Notes: generated by a model from the letters alone, not told the origin. A stretch of 42,045 nucleotides of DNA from Acidimicrobiales bacterium (GCA_020630195.1 JAHDBV010000036.1:1-42045); one strand, 5' to 3'; shown: positions 25,799 through 34,624, counted from the first letter of the stretch. A program made the numbers and translations.

Positions 25799-27521
25799 AG
25801 AGATGGGCATAGATCCCCTTCGCTTCGATCAGGTCACGATGGGCACCTTCCTCGACCACGCGCCCGCCATCGAGAACCACCAACCGGTCCGCTGCGGAAA
25901 CCGTGCTGTACCGATGTGTGATCATCAGCACAGCCCGACCCTCGGCGAGCTGTCGAAAGGTCTCGACCAGGTCGGCTTCGAACGCAGGGTCCATCGCCGA
26001 CGTCGGCTCGTCCAGCACGACGATCGGGGCGTCGGCGTGGAATGCTCGCGTGAGGGCAATGCGCTGCCACTGTCCCAGCGAGAGGTCGACCCCACCGCCG
26101 AACTGACGCCCGAGCCGGGTATTCCATCCGCTCGGAAGGCTTGCGATGACCGTGTCTGCTCGTGCACGTCGCGCGGCATGCTCGAGGTCGATCTGATCGC
26201 TCGCTTCGATCCGACCGAGCGAGACGTTGTCAGCTGCCGTCATCTCGTACCGTGCGAAGTCCTGGAACAGCGCCCCGACACTTCCGGTCAGCGGGCCCGT
26301 CACGGTCCGACCATCGAGACGGATCTCCCCAGTCGTCGGCCGATAGAGGCCTGCGGCCAGCTTGGCCAGCGTGGACTTGCCAGATCCATTGGCACCCACG
26401 AGTGCCACTGTCTCACCTGGGCGCAACACCATCGAGACATCGTGCACCGAGGGCTCTGTTGCACCTGGGTACGTGTAGCCCACCCGATCGAACACGAGCG
26501 TGCCGGCGGGAACCGCCGCGCCGGCTCCGCGATCAAGCTCTGGGCGGCCCAGGAAGGCGCGGAGGTCCTCGAGAAAGAGAGCGTTCTGGAAGATCGCGCC
26601 AGCGTTGGCAGCCAAGCCTCCGGCCCGGGTGGCGAGCTGCTGTGCAGCCACTGCGAGCACTGCAGCATCGGCGAGATCTATGTCGCCTGCTTCGGCCATC
26701 TGCGCCACGAGGACCAGAACGAGGATCACAGCAACCGCAAGACTGGCACTTGTGGCAACGGCTCCGAGCACCCGCTTGGCCACGACCTGCCGGAGAGCGT
26801 CGAGTCTCTCCTCGTAGAGTTCGGCGTGGCGTCCGAGCAGGCGACCGGCGGTTCCGAACAGCCTGACCTCCTTCCCCTCGATCTGCGAGGACAACGCGGC
26901 GCGAAGGTAACGCCGCTCTCGGTCGCGCTCGGTGTCATGGTGGTCCAACCCGTAGCGAACCCTGCCGTTGGCCACTGCGACGGCGCCAACAACCGCCATC
27001 GCCGCAGCGAGCGGCAAGATGAGAAGCGCGGACTGGAGCACGACGACGAGAAAGAGGCCTGCAGCGGTCAGCAATCCGGAGAACGTGAGCTGCAGGTTGT
27101 ACACGACGGACCACGCATCACGTTGTGCCGCCCTGAGCGCTCGCGCCATCTGATCACGGAAGTCCGAGGTCTCGAAGTCCTCGAACGCCGCCGTCGAGGA
27201 CTTTTTCAGCACCGCCTGAACGACCGATGCTTCGACTCGCTCGGAGACCATCCACCGCAGTTCGCCCGATGCCGCTGCGGCGACTCGGCGTACCGCCGTC
27301 ACGAGGCCGAAACCGAGAACGGTGGCGGAGCCAAGCGACCCCGCTTCGAGGTCAGCGATCGCTCGACCGATCAAGACCACCTCGAGACCGAGCGAGAGCG
27401 CAGCGACTCCTTCCAGAGCGACGACCGAACCGAGCAGAACCGTGCCGGCTGGCCGAACGAGGCGAAGAGCATCACGTATCGTCGCCAGTCGAGTTCCCCT
27501 GATCCGGCTTGGCATCGGCAT
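25767..27521 (-). CDS. Lasso peptide ABC exporter (D protein, permease-ATPase fusion)
   Basis: I use ATG 27521 (584 aa); everything upstream in this frame is antisense to the cyclase gene. Six membrane helices fill residues about 15-300. The ATPase has Walker A GANGSGKST (376-384), signature LSLGQ (about 479-483), Walker B IVVLDEPTSAMD and an H-loop in MITHRYSTV. One polypeptide carries both domains and should act as a homodimer, exporting the mature peptide and giving self-immunity, as McjD does. No N-terminal peptidase C39 domain is present, consistent with leader removal by the separate B2 protein. It is divergent from the cyclase gene (23-bp gap) and convergent with the kinase. Confidence 0.9.
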   Translation of the reverse strand: MPMPSRIRGTRLATIRDALRLVRPAGTVLLGSVVALEGVAALSLGLEVVLIGRAIADLEAGSLGSATVLGFGLVTAVRRVAAAASGELRWMVSERVEASVVQAVLKKSSTAAFEDFETSDFRDQMARALRAAQRDAWSVVYNLQLTFSGLLTAAGLFLVVVLQSALLILPLAAAMAVVGAVAVANGRVRYGLDHHDTERDRERRYLRAALSSQIEGKEVRLFGTAGRLLGRHAELYEERLDALRQVVAKRVLGAVATSASLAVAVILVLVLVAQMAEAGDIDLADAAVLAVAAQQLATRAGGLAANAGAIFQNALFLEDLRAFLGRPELDRGAGAAVPAGTLVFDRVGYTYPGATEPSVHDVSMVLRPGETVALVGANGSGKSTLAKLAAGLYRPTTGEIRLDGRTVTGPLTGSVGALFQDFARYEMTAADNVSLGRIEASDQIDLEHAARRARADTVIASLPSGWNTRLGRQFGGGVDLSLGQWQRIALTRAFHADAPIVVLDEPTSAMDPAFEADLVETFRQLAEGRAVLMITHRYSTVSAADRLVVLDGGRVVEEGAHRDLIEAKGIYAHLFNLQASWYRD

Positions 27522-27544
27522 CACCGTACAGAGATGCCCGAGCG

Positions 27545-29302
27545 ATGACCGCCTTCGCCGCCGCATGGACCCAAGAGCCAGGCGGAGCCGATCGCGCTGT
27601 TCGCTCGATGCTCGATGTCGTGGGAGATCGCTCGGGCGAGAGCAGCGTGTGGCCGCTCGGTCCGTACGGGGCCCTCGGAATCCGGACCGACAATCAGCTC
27701 TGGCCCGGGCCACGAAGACTCTCCCCTGAGTCCGTGGTGATCCCGTTCTCACCCGCCGCTGCCCTCTCGCCGGACATCGAGCGGGCCGTCGAACGGGAGA
27801 TGACGGGGCGATGGGTCGTTCTTTCCGCTGAAACCGACGGACTCGTCGTTTCGCTGGACGCCGTCGGGTTGCACCCCGTCGCATTCACCTGCGTCGACGG
27901 ATGGGGCGTCCTGGCCGCCTCGGAGGTGGCGCAAGTGTTGGGTTCCGGCGTCCGATCGTTCGAGCCGGACTGGGGAATCGTTCTGGAGCGGCTATCAGGC
28001 AGGCCACAAACACCCGGCGCATCAGTTTTCTCCGGCATCGGCTACGTGATGCCGGGGTCGACGAGCCAGCTCCGCCCCGGCGGCGCCAAGCATCGGACCT
28101 GGAGAACATGGCCTGAAACGCCAGAGCATGCAGTCTCGGACGATCGCTGGGCAGCGATCGTCCGAGAAACGCTGCGAACGGCAATCCTGAATGAGACCGC
28201 GGGAGCCGCTACTTCGGGACTCGGCCTGACGCTGTCCGGCGGGCTCGACTCAGCCGGCATCGCCGGTGCACTGCACGAGTTCGGCCTCAGCGGCCAGACC
28301 ACAGCTCTCACGCAGCGTTTCCACGGACTCGACTGCGATGAGTCCGTCTTCCAGGATGCCGTTCTCCGGGCCGCGCCAATGCGCGAGATCTCGACCGGAG
28401 CCACTGACTTCGACTTCCAGCGCGACATCGTGGATCGAACTCGCCGATTCGGCATTCCGGTATTCCGCCCGGATCACGATGCCGACGCCCTCTACGAGCG
28501 GGCGACTCGCTCAGGAGTGCGACGCATCCTCTCCGGCCACGGAGGCGACGACGTCTTCCTTGCCTACCGACGACTCATCACGCAGACGATCGCTCAGCGT
28601 CGCCGAGCCGACTTGGCACTCTTTGCCCGACACAACCGGACGCCGACAAAGGCCGCAGCGCTGATTCGCAATCACTCAGCGGAGGCCTTCAGGCGGGGCG
28701 TTCCGACCCGCGCCAAGTCGATCTTACGGCGGGGCGTTCCTGCGTGGATCAATCCGGACGTAGCCCAGCACTACGATCTGGCCCGTCGAATCGCACACCC
28801 CCTCGTTGGCATCGGCGCAGCGAGTTCGACTCGGCTTCGGAGGCACAACTTGCTGGAGTCGGCCGGAACGGTGCTCGAGCGAGAGGTCATGGAGGCACAA
28901 CGCGCACGCCACGGCATCGACCACCGCTATCCGTTCCTGAGTGCCGAGGTGATCGACCTTGCGCTCAGGATCCCTGATGACGCCCGGTGGGGGCTCTACG
29001 ACAGCCGAGCCCTCCAGCGCTCGGCTCAGTGGGATTGGCTACCCACCGAAGTGCAAGAGCGGCGCGGCAAGGTCCACTTCGACTTCCGCTATGGGGCAAG
29101 CCTCGACGATGCGGACGTCGAGGAGCGACTCTCGTCATCGCTGCTCGCAGATCTCGGATTTGTCGACCTCGAGCCCCTTCGCGAGCTGTGGCGGTCCGTC
29201 GTGCTCCCGATTCGGGCCGATCCGAACGATGTGGCACCTGGTTCGAACATTCTCTGGCAGTTCGTCGGCCTCGATGTCTGGTCGCAAGAGTTCGCCAGCT
29301 GA
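27545..29302 (+). CDS. Lasso macrolactam synthetase (C protein, asparagine-synthetase-like)
   Basis: From ATG 27545 the product has 585 aa and begins MTAFAAAW. The N-terminal half is a glutaminase-like domain without the catalytic Cys at position 2, as expected for lasso cyclases. The C-terminal half has the PP-loop SGGLDS (231-236) and SGHGGDD (330-336), the ATP and Mg sites of Asn synthetase B. It should adenylate the Asp8 side chain of the core and join it to the amino group of Gly1, closing the ring around the tail. RHGIDHRYPFLSAEVIDLAL is the conserved C-terminal element. It is followed by B1, B2 and the nucleotidyltransferase on the same strand. Confidence 0.93.
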   Translation: MTAFAAAWTQEPGGADRAVRSMLDVVGDRSGESSVWPLGPYGALGIRTDNQLWPGPRRLSPESVVIPFSPAAALSPDIERAVEREMTGRWVVLSAETDGLVVSLDAVGLHPVAFTCVDGWGVLAASEVAQVLGSGVRSFEPDWGIVLERLSGRPQTPGASVFSGIGYVMPGSTSQLRPGGAKHRTWRTWPETPEHAVSDDRWAAIVRETLRTAILNETAGAATSGLGLTLSGGLDSAGIAGALHEFGLSGQTTALTQRFHGLDCDESVFQDAVLRAAPMREISTGATDFDFQRDIVDRTRRFGIPVFRPDHDADALYERATRSGVRRILSGHGGDDVFLAYRRLITQTIAQRRRADLALFARHNRTPTKAAALIRNHSAEAFRRGVPTRAKSILRRGVPAWINPDVAQHYDLARRIAHPLVGIGAASSTRLRRHNLLESAGTVLEREVMEAQRARHGIDHRYPFLSAEVIDLALRIPDDARWGLYDSRALQRSAQWDWLPTEVQERRGKVHFDFRYGASLDDADVEERLSSSLLADLGFVDLEPLRELWRSVVLPIRADPNDVAPGSNILWQFVGLDVWSQEFAS

Positions 29303-29402
29303 CCATGAAGGGAGACGTTCACCCATGTCATCGCCATTCGCGGATCGGTATCTTGCCGAGATACGTCTCGATCGTCCGCTAGTCGCTCTGAAGGAGGCGT
29401 CG

Positions 29403-29672
29403 ATGCAAGAGATCTACACACGGCCCGCTCACGTGATCACGCGACGTGTCGGGGACGAGATCATTGCGCTCGACATGGACTCGGAGCTGTACTTCTCGCT
29501 CAACGAGGTCGGTGCGCAGATGTACGACCTGCTTTGCGAAGGGAAGTCGGTCGGCGACGTCGTCGTGTCAATGAGCTCGAAGTACAACGTCACAGACGAT
29601 CGACTTGCCGCCGATCTCGATGCCCTGATCCACCAGCTCGTCGGTCGTGGGCTTCTCACTCCGGCGAGCTAA
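29403..29672 (+). CDS. Lasso B1 protein: PqqD-like RiPP recognition element
   Basis: I start at ATG 29403 (89 aa) because AAGGAGG lies 5 nt before it and the length fits B1 proteins. The in-frame ATG at 29325 would add 26 codons whose third positions are only about half G/C, unlike the coding sequence around it. The winged-helix fold is suggested by HVITRRVGDEIIALDMDS, ELYFSLNEVGAQMYDLL and a C-terminal helix LDALIHQLVGRGLL. B1 binds the leader, mainly Tyr-17, Pro-14 and Leu-12, all present in both precursors, and hands it to the B2 protease. It overlaps B2 by 26 bp. Confidence 0.92.
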   Translation: MQEIYTRPAHVITRRVGDEIIALDMDSELYFSLNEVGAQMYDLLCEGKSVGDVVVSMSSKYNVTDDRLAADLDALIHQLVGRGLLTPAS

Positions 29673-30096
29673 GCGGGCAGCTTCGACGGCGCTCGCCGAT
29701 CCGAGCGCGTTCGCCGCTGGAGCCATCGTCGTCCCACTGCTCCATGCGGGTATGCGCCGGGGTTGGGTCTCGTTCGCCAGCCTCGCAACTCGGGCAAACA
29801 CCCGTCGCGGCGCCTCACGGTCGTCGTTCGAAACCGTCGTACCCGCCGTCCGCCTGGGCTCGCGGCTGTGGCGGCTCCACAACACGAGCTGCCTCGCACG
29901 ATCGGTGGTAGCCCACGAGCTGCTCGCCCGCCGGGGCGCAGCCGCCACCATCGAGATCGGTGCGCCGCAAGGACGAGACGCCGCATTTCATGCTTGGGTC
30001 GAGGTCGACGGCCGACCGACCGAACCGGTCGATGGGTTTCTCAAGTTCGACGCATCGCTTCGGGCCTCAGTAGCGAGGAGGAACCCGACGCCATGA
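29647..30096 (+). CDS. Lasso B2 protein: transglutaminase-like leader peptidase
   Basis: This 149-aa protein from GTG 29647 overlaps B1. The cysteine-protease triad is visible as Cys82 (NTSCLARSVVAHELLARRG), His115 (FHAWVEVDG) and Asp129 (PVDGF). This is the Transglut_core3 arrangement of McjB C-terminal and LarB2 proteins. It cuts the precursor after the residue following Thr(-2), freeing the amino group of core Gly1 for cyclisation, and depends on B1 and ATP-linked partners. The stop overlaps the next gene by ATGA. Size and residue spacing are typical. Confidence 0.92.
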   Translation: MGFSLRRAKRAASTALADPSAFAAGAIVVPLLHAGMRRGWVSFASLATRANTRRGASRSSFETVVPAVRLGSRLWRLHNTSCLARSVVAHELLARRGAAATIEIGAPQGRDAAFHAWVEVDGRPTEPVDGFLKFDASLRASVARRNPTP

Positions 30097-31118
30097 CTCG
30101 CCGTTACCGGATCGAAGCCGACGAGGCCCTCGAGATCATTGACCCGCGCCTTCGCTCTATCCTCGGAACAACGGGACTTCGCGACGTCGTCGACCGGCGA
30201 CAGATTCCTGGGGACCGCTCCGATCTGGTCATGGAACTGCTCGTCCACCATCGAGTCGCGGCCTGGCTCGATTCCGAAACGACAACTTCGATGCGCGGCC
30301 GCGGTGCTTGGCTCATGCTCCTGGAACACACCCTCGAGCAGGTGAGCGAGGCCTTCGACGAATCAGGGATCGACTTCCGGGTCCTCAAGGGCATGGCGAC
30401 GGCCAAGCTGGACTATCCATCTGCCTTGATGCGAGAGATGGTCGATGTCGATCTCTTGGTCTTGCCCGCTCAGCATGCACAGGCGGTCGGCGTTCTCGCG
30501 GCGCTGGGGTTCGAGCCGATCTCCGTGGACCGCATCGACCCGCTCCTGGTAAAAGGGCAAACGATGCGGTCGCCAGCTGGCGTGGAGGTTGATCTTCACA
30601 CCCGGCTGAACAAGTTCTCCAAGAGCCGCACGGCATCTCTCTTCCAACGCAGTCGCAGTCAATGCAATCCGGTGCGAGCCCTCACGCCGGAAGATCGTCT
30701 CTTCCATGCGGCGACTCATCTGATCCTTACACCCCCCGGACATCGCAAGCTCTCCGGCCTTCTCGATGTGGTCGTCATCTCGGACAGACACCACATCGAC
30801 GATGGCGCGCTGCGTCGGGTGGCGTTCGAACACGGCCAAACTGCGATCCTGGGCGCAGCTCTCGAGATCGTCTCGAGGTCGACCCTGCGTGATCTCCCGC
30901 TCCCCGACCTGCGTCCCATGCCGACTCGGCTCGAACAGATCGCCCACCTTCGCCCATCGAGAACGCTCCCAGCGGAGCACCTGCGTGCGCTCAGCGCTCA
31001 TGAGTCGGTGCGGGAGAGACTGAACTATGCAACGGCGTACCTCGTTCCGTCGAGAGACGCCCTTCGCACTCGAGGAGGTCTGGCCCGCTACGTCAGGCGT
31101 GCTCTCGGTCAATCATGA
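30093..31118 (+). CDS. Nucleotidyltransferase of the lasso cluster (NTP_transf_5 family)
   Basis: From ATG 30093 (ATGA overlap with B2) the product has 341 aa. The motif FRVLKGMATAKLDYP (about 95-109), then MREMVDVDLLV (about 113-123), is the L-K-G...R-x-x-D-x-D-L-L pattern of PF14907 proteins, in which the Asp residues bind metal. PAGVEVDLH supplies the third acidic residue. Genes of this family recur in lasso clusters next to HPr-like kinases; in the pseudomycoidin system the family is linked to adding phosphate-containing groups. Here it is the last gene of the C-B1-B2 operon. The chemistry on these cores is unknown. Confidence 0.83.
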   Translation: MTRRYRIEADEALEIIDPRLRSILGTTGLRDVVDRRQIPGDRSDLVMELLVHHRVAAWLDSETTTSMRGRGAWLMLLEHTLEQVSEAFDESGIDFRVLKGMATAKLDYPSALMREMVDVDLLVLPAQHAQAVGVLAALGFEPISVDRIDPLLVKGQTMRSPAGVEVDLHTRLNKFSKSRTASLFQRSRSQCNPVRALTPEDRLFHAATHLILTPPGHRKLSGLLDVVVISDRHHIDDGALRRVAFEHGQTAILGAALEIVSRSTLRDLPLPDLRPMPTRLEQIAHLRPSRTLPAEHLRALSAHESVRERLNYATAYLVPSRDALRTRGGLARYVRRALGQS

Positions 31119-31230
31119 GGCGGCGACTGATCGTGACAACCGAAGTTCGGGTGGGAAGAACTACTCGATGCAAGTCGTCCCCCGCGCTCTACGCTCCACG
31201 AACTGTCGATCGGCAGAGCCGGAGCGGAGC

Positions 31231-31254
31231 GCCCCGTCGAACTACTTTCGGGGC
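31231..31254. terminator. Hairpin between the lasso operon and the epimerase gene
   Basis: GCCCCG (31231-31236) and CGGGGC (31249-31254) form a 6-bp stem with a 12-nt loop. It lies in the 162-bp gap after the nucleotidyltransferase. It could end the lasso operon; the loop also holds TACTTT (31243-31248), which could instead be a -10 box for the epimerase. Confidence 0.35.
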
Positions 31255-31280
31255 GACGTACCGGTCAGGTGGGAGATGAC

Positions 31281-32225
31281 ATGGGTACGTGCTTGATCAC
31301 CGGCGGTGCCGGCTTCATCGGGAGCCACCTGGCCGATCGCCTGGTCCACGAAGGGCACACCGTCACCGTGCTCGACGACTTGAGCAACGGCTCGGAGTCG
31401 AACCTCCGCGCTGTGAGAGACGACGTGAGACTGATCGTCGGCAGGGTCGAGGACCCCGCCGCCATGGCCGAAGCGGCCCGAGGGCAGGACATCGTGTTCC
31501 ACTTGGCGGCGCTCGGGTCGGTGCCACGATCGGTGGCGGCGCCGCAGCCGACCCACGAGGCGAACGCCACTGGCACGCTCGGCGCTCTGCAGGCTGCCAG
31601 GGATGCAGGAGTCGGACGCTTTGTCTTTGCGAGTTCGTCGAGCGTCTACGGCGACCACGCAGCCCTCCCCAAGACCGAGTCTGAAGTTGGCAACGTCCTC
31701 TCGCCGTACGCGCTGAGTAAGAAGGTGGGCGAAGAGTATGTCCGGCTCTTCTCCGAGCTGTACGGAATGTCGGCGGTCGCCCTCAGGTTCTTCAACGTCT
31801 TCGGGCCACGGCAGCGGGCAGATCACGTGTATGCCGCCGTGATTCCGCGTTTCCTGGATGCTGCGCTCCACGGCAAGGCGCTGACCGTTCACGGCGATGG
31901 ACAGCAGAGCCGGGACTTCACCTTCGTCGACAACAACGTCGAAGGCTTGATCCTCACGTCTCAGGCCGCCGCTCAAGAGGTCGACGGGCGAGTCTTCAAT
32001 CTCGCGTGTGAGGGCAGGGTCACCCTGCTCGAGATCATCGACATGATCCAGGAGATGCTTGGCCGAGAGCTCGAGATCGATCACATCGATCCGCGCGGCG
32101 GCGACATCCGCCACTCGTTCGCCGACACAACCGCGCTCCGGATGGCGGCTGGCTACCAGCCGGTCGTCGAACTGGCGCAGGGGCTCGAGCGGACCAGAGA
32201 CTGGTTTCTCGCCGGCTGTCCCTAA
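31281..32225 (+). CDS. NAD-dependent nucleotide-sugar epimerase (extended SDR, GalE/WbpP-like)
   Basis: ATG 31281 (314 aa) has GGGAG 6 nt upstream. The protein shows TGGAGFIGSH (7-16), FHLAALGSVPRSV, ASSSSVYG and the catalytic Tyr143-x-x-x-Lys147 (YALSK), followed by RFFNVFGPRQ. These features match UDP-hexose or UDP-HexNAc 4-epimerases. It would provide a nucleotide sugar for the glycosyltransferases downstream. It is of high GC like the genes before it, and a 261-bp gap separates it from the lower-GC module that follows. The exact substrate cannot be told. Confidence 0.88.
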   Translation: MGTCLITGGAGFIGSHLADRLVHEGHTVTVLDDLSNGSESNLRAVRDDVRLIVGRVEDPAAMAEAARGQDIVFHLAALGSVPRSVAAPQPTHEANATGTLGALQAARDAGVGRFVFASSSSVYGDHAALPKTESEVGNVLSPYALSKKVGEEYVRLFSELYGMSAVALRFFNVFGPRQRADHVYAAVIPRFLDAALHGKALTVHGDGQQSRDFTFVDNNVEGLILTSQAAAQEVDGRVFNLACEGRVTLLEIIDMIQEMLGRELEIDHIDPRGGDIRHSFADTTALRMAAGYQPVVELAQGLERTRDWFLAGCP

Positions 32226-32486
32226 TGCAAACCTCATCCGAGCGGCCGTCCAAGTGCGAGATTCGCGGGTTCTGCACACAGAGGCAGCTGCGCTGATGGA
32301 ACGGCCTCTAGAAGCGCGCAACAGCTTTCTTGCGGTGAGTGGCCGATCTGGCTGGCAAGCTACGCCGGAAGTCGTTCTCCGGCGCTCTCTGCCTGCCTCG
32401 CTGCGCCCATCAGGGTTGAATACATCAGATCGGCGGCGGCCAGCCCGCTGCGCTCCGGACAACGCCCGCTCTCGACCCCTCGAACC
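32226..32486. other. 261-bp non-coding gap at a composition boundary
   Basis: No convincing gene is seen in any frame. AGAGGC and GCCTCT arms could form a weak hairpin near 32278-32312. GTTGAATACATCAG around 32416-32430 has a possible -10 (TACATC), but no matching -35. The DNA after this gap has lower GC than the DNA before it, so a promoter and a recombination junction are both plausible. Confidence 0.35.
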
Positions 32487-33467
32487 GTGAAAACGCTCAT
32501 CTCTGCTGCGGCAGCAGCACTAATCCTTACCCCATTCGTCCGGAAGTGGCTTCTCGGCTCGAATCTCCTCGACGTGCCGAACCACCGGTCGTCGCATGGC
32601 GCGCCTGTTCCACGTGGGGGAGGAATCGCCGTGGCGGTCGCTTCCGTTGCCGCACTACTCGCTCGCGGCCCATCTGGAACAGTGCTAGCGACCGCCGCAG
32701 GGGCGCTAGCCCTCGGGCTCGTTGGGTTCCTAGACGATCGCCTCTCGCTACCTGCCACGCCCAGACTCGCAGCTCAAGTAGCTGTCCCGACAGCCTCAAT
32801 CGTATCGCTGTGCCTCTTCTGCTCGACCCTCAATATTCGGGGGATTGCGCTCAGTGCGATTCTGATTGCTTGGTGTGCTGGATACACTAACGCTTTCAAC
32901 TTTATGGACGGTGCCAATGGTGTCTCCGCGGCACAAGCGGTGGTGGGGGGCGTCGCAATCGCTGAGCTAGCCGAGCGAGCCGGAGCAGACCCATCGTTGA
33001 AAGCTGCGTCGTACGCTCTCGCCGGTTCGGCCGCCGGGTTCGCGTTCCACAATCTACGAGGAAGGATCTTTCTCGGCGACGTCGGATCGTACTTTCTAGG
33101 CTACTGGCTGGCCGCTTTAGGGGCACTAGCCGTAGCGAACGGCGTTCCAATCGAGTCCGTCGGCCCAATCTTCATGCTCTACATCGCCGACACAACGATC
33201 ACGCTTGGTCGACGCTGGCGATCGGGCGAACGGCTTCTGGAGCCCCACAGAGAACACGCTTATCAGAGGCTTCTAACTGCAGGGTGGACGCACACCCAGG
33301 TCGCTATCGCCGTCGCCGCGACGATAGCGATATCGAGTGCAATCTCCGTCCAACTCTACGAGCAAGGCCCGATCGCGCGAACAGTCGGCCTCGCCGCAGC
33401 AGCAGTGCTTGCGCTCGGCTTTGTTTCGGTGGCCACTCGCCTTGAAGCAAGGAGCTTCGAGCGATGA
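32487..33467 (+). CDS. Polyprenyl-phosphate HexNAc-1-phosphate transferase (WecA/MraY superfamily)
   Basis: This 326-aa protein from GTG 32487 has about 10 membrane helices and all PNPT motifs: DVPNHRSSHGAPVPRGGG near the start, FLDD (81-84), NAFNFMDG (135-142), FLGDVGS (195-201) and HREH (254-257). It would transfer a HexNAc-1-phosphate from a UDP-sugar to undecaprenyl phosphate, a third way of starting a glycan in this window besides the PglC-like and WbaP-like enzymes. The next gene overlaps by ATGA. Low GC compared with the upstream operons suggests separate ancestry. Confidence 0.9.
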   Translation: MKTLISAAAAALILTPFVRKWLLGSNLLDVPNHRSSHGAPVPRGGGIAVAVASVAALLARGPSGTVLATAAGALALGLVGFLDDRLSLPATPRLAAQVAVPTASIVSLCLFCSTLNIRGIALSAILIAWCAGYTNAFNFMDGANGVSAAQAVVGGVAIAELAERAGADPSLKAASYALAGSAAGFAFHNLRGRIFLGDVGSYFLGYWLAALGALAVANGVPIESVGPIFMLYIADTTITLGRRWRSGERLLEPHREHAYQRLLTAGWTHTQVAIAVAATIAISSAISVQLYEQGPIARTVGLAAAAVLALGFVSVATRLEARSFER

Positions 33468-34624
33468 TTGCACATCAATCGACCCGTCGACTTGAAGGGG
33501 TCCGAATACTATTTGTCGTAAACGTTGACTGGTTCTTTCTGTCGCACCGCTTACCACTCCTTGAAGCGGCGGTCGCTGAAGGAGCCGTTGTCGGCGTGGC
33601 AGCTCGCGACAGCGGACGACTCACCGAACTCGAACACGCCGGGATAGCGACGTACCCGCTACCAATGACGCGAGCTAGCCGGAGTGTTGTCGAGATGTTT
33701 CGCAGCACTCTTTCAATCTCACGCGCGATCAGATCATTTCGCCCACACGTCGTCCACAACGTAACAATTAAGCCGATTATCTTTGGCACCCTCGCCGCCC
33801 GCCTGCTCGCGCGCGAGGCGGCAGTCATCAATGCAATTTCAGGCTTCGGTTTTGCCCTGCAAGGCGAGCAGTCGCGTTTTCTGCGAGGCCTCGTCTTGCG
33901 CTCGTACCGCCTCCTGTTCAAGTCAGAGCGGGTAACAGTGGTAGTTCAGAACGACGGGGCTGCCCAGGAGGTAACTTCCAACGGGTTGGCCAGTGATGCA
34001 CAGATCGAGCTTGTTGAGGGCGCAGGAGTGGACTGCCAAAGATTCAGACCTCGTCAAACTCCACACTTAGATGACGGTCCCATCCGGGTACTGATGGCGT
34101 CGCGAATACTTCGAGACAAGGGTGTCGTCGAGTTCTGTAGCGCAGCAAACCAGATTTCAGAGCCCGAGATCCAGGCGACCCTTGCTGGGTCGCTCGACCC
34201 GCAGGGCAATCCAACGGCCTTAACGGCAGCGGAGGTGGAGACCCTCTGCGAGAGCACCGGCGTGAACTACATCGGAGAGATCGAGGACATGCCTCGCCTT
34301 CTTTCAGAGTCCGATATCTTTGTCCTCCCCAGCTACCATGAGGGCCTGCCCAAAGTCCTCCTGGAAGCGGCCGCTTGCGGTCTTCCGCTAGTAGCTACCG
34401 ATATCCCCGGCAACCGTCCGGTCGTGCACCACGGCGTCAACGGTGAGCTAGTCCCGGTCGCAGAGACCGGACCTCTCGCCGAAGCAATCGCTCGCCTCGC
34501 AGCCGACGGCAACCTCAGGGAGCGGTACGGCACCGCCAGCCGCGAGACGGCTGTCCGAAGGTTCGCAGTAGAGAAAGTCGCTGCGAGCTTCGTGGACATG
34601 TATGCACGAAAGGCTAAGGCATGA
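33464..34624 (+). CDS. Glycosyltransferase family 4
   Basis: This 386-aa GT-B enzyme has VRILFVVNVDWFFLSHRLPL at the start. VHNVTIKPIIFGTLAAR and INAISGFGFAL are typical of transferases acting on undecaprenyl-PP-HexNAc (PglA-like). RILRDKGVVEF marks the donor site, and the EX7E motif is EGLPKVLLE in PSYHEGLPKVLLEAAACGLP. It probably adds the second sugar after the WecA-like step. It is coupled at both ends by ATGA to the PNPT and SDR genes. One 60-base stretch near its start is only 47 percent GC by hand count, far lower than in the glycosyltransferase genes near 13 kb. Confidence 0.88.
   Translation: MIAHQSTRRLEGVRILFVVNVDWFFLSHRLPLLEAAVAEGAVVGVAARDSGRLTELEHAGIATYPLPMTRASRSVVEMFRSTLSISRAIRSFRPHVVHNVTIKPIIFGTLAARLLAREAAVINAISGFGFALQGEQSRFLRGLVLRSYRLLFKSERVTVVVQNDGAAQEVTSNGLASDAQIELVEGAGVDCQRFRPRQTPHLDDGPIRVLMASRILRDKGVVEFCSAANQISEPEIQATLAGSLDPQGNPTALTAAEVETLCESTGVNYIGEIEDMPRLLSESDIFVLPSYHEGLPKVLLEAAACGLPLVATDIPGNRPVVHHGVNGELVPVAETGPLAEAIARLAADGNLRERYGTASRETAVRRFAVEKVAASFVDMYARKAKA

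Noticed and set aside
25719-27548. 609-codon plus-strand open frame opposite the ABC exporter
   Set aside because: The minus-strand frame has all ABC motifs; the plus frame has none and begins inside the kinase gene.
29325-29402. Longer start (ATG 29325) for the B1 protein
   Set aside because: Third positions are only about half G/C, and the perfect AAGGAGG before ATG 29403 gives the usual B1 length.
32059-32490. Plus-strand open frame crossing the gap after the epimerase
   Set aside because: Most of it overlaps the epimerase gene in another frame; the free part has no start signal or coding pattern.
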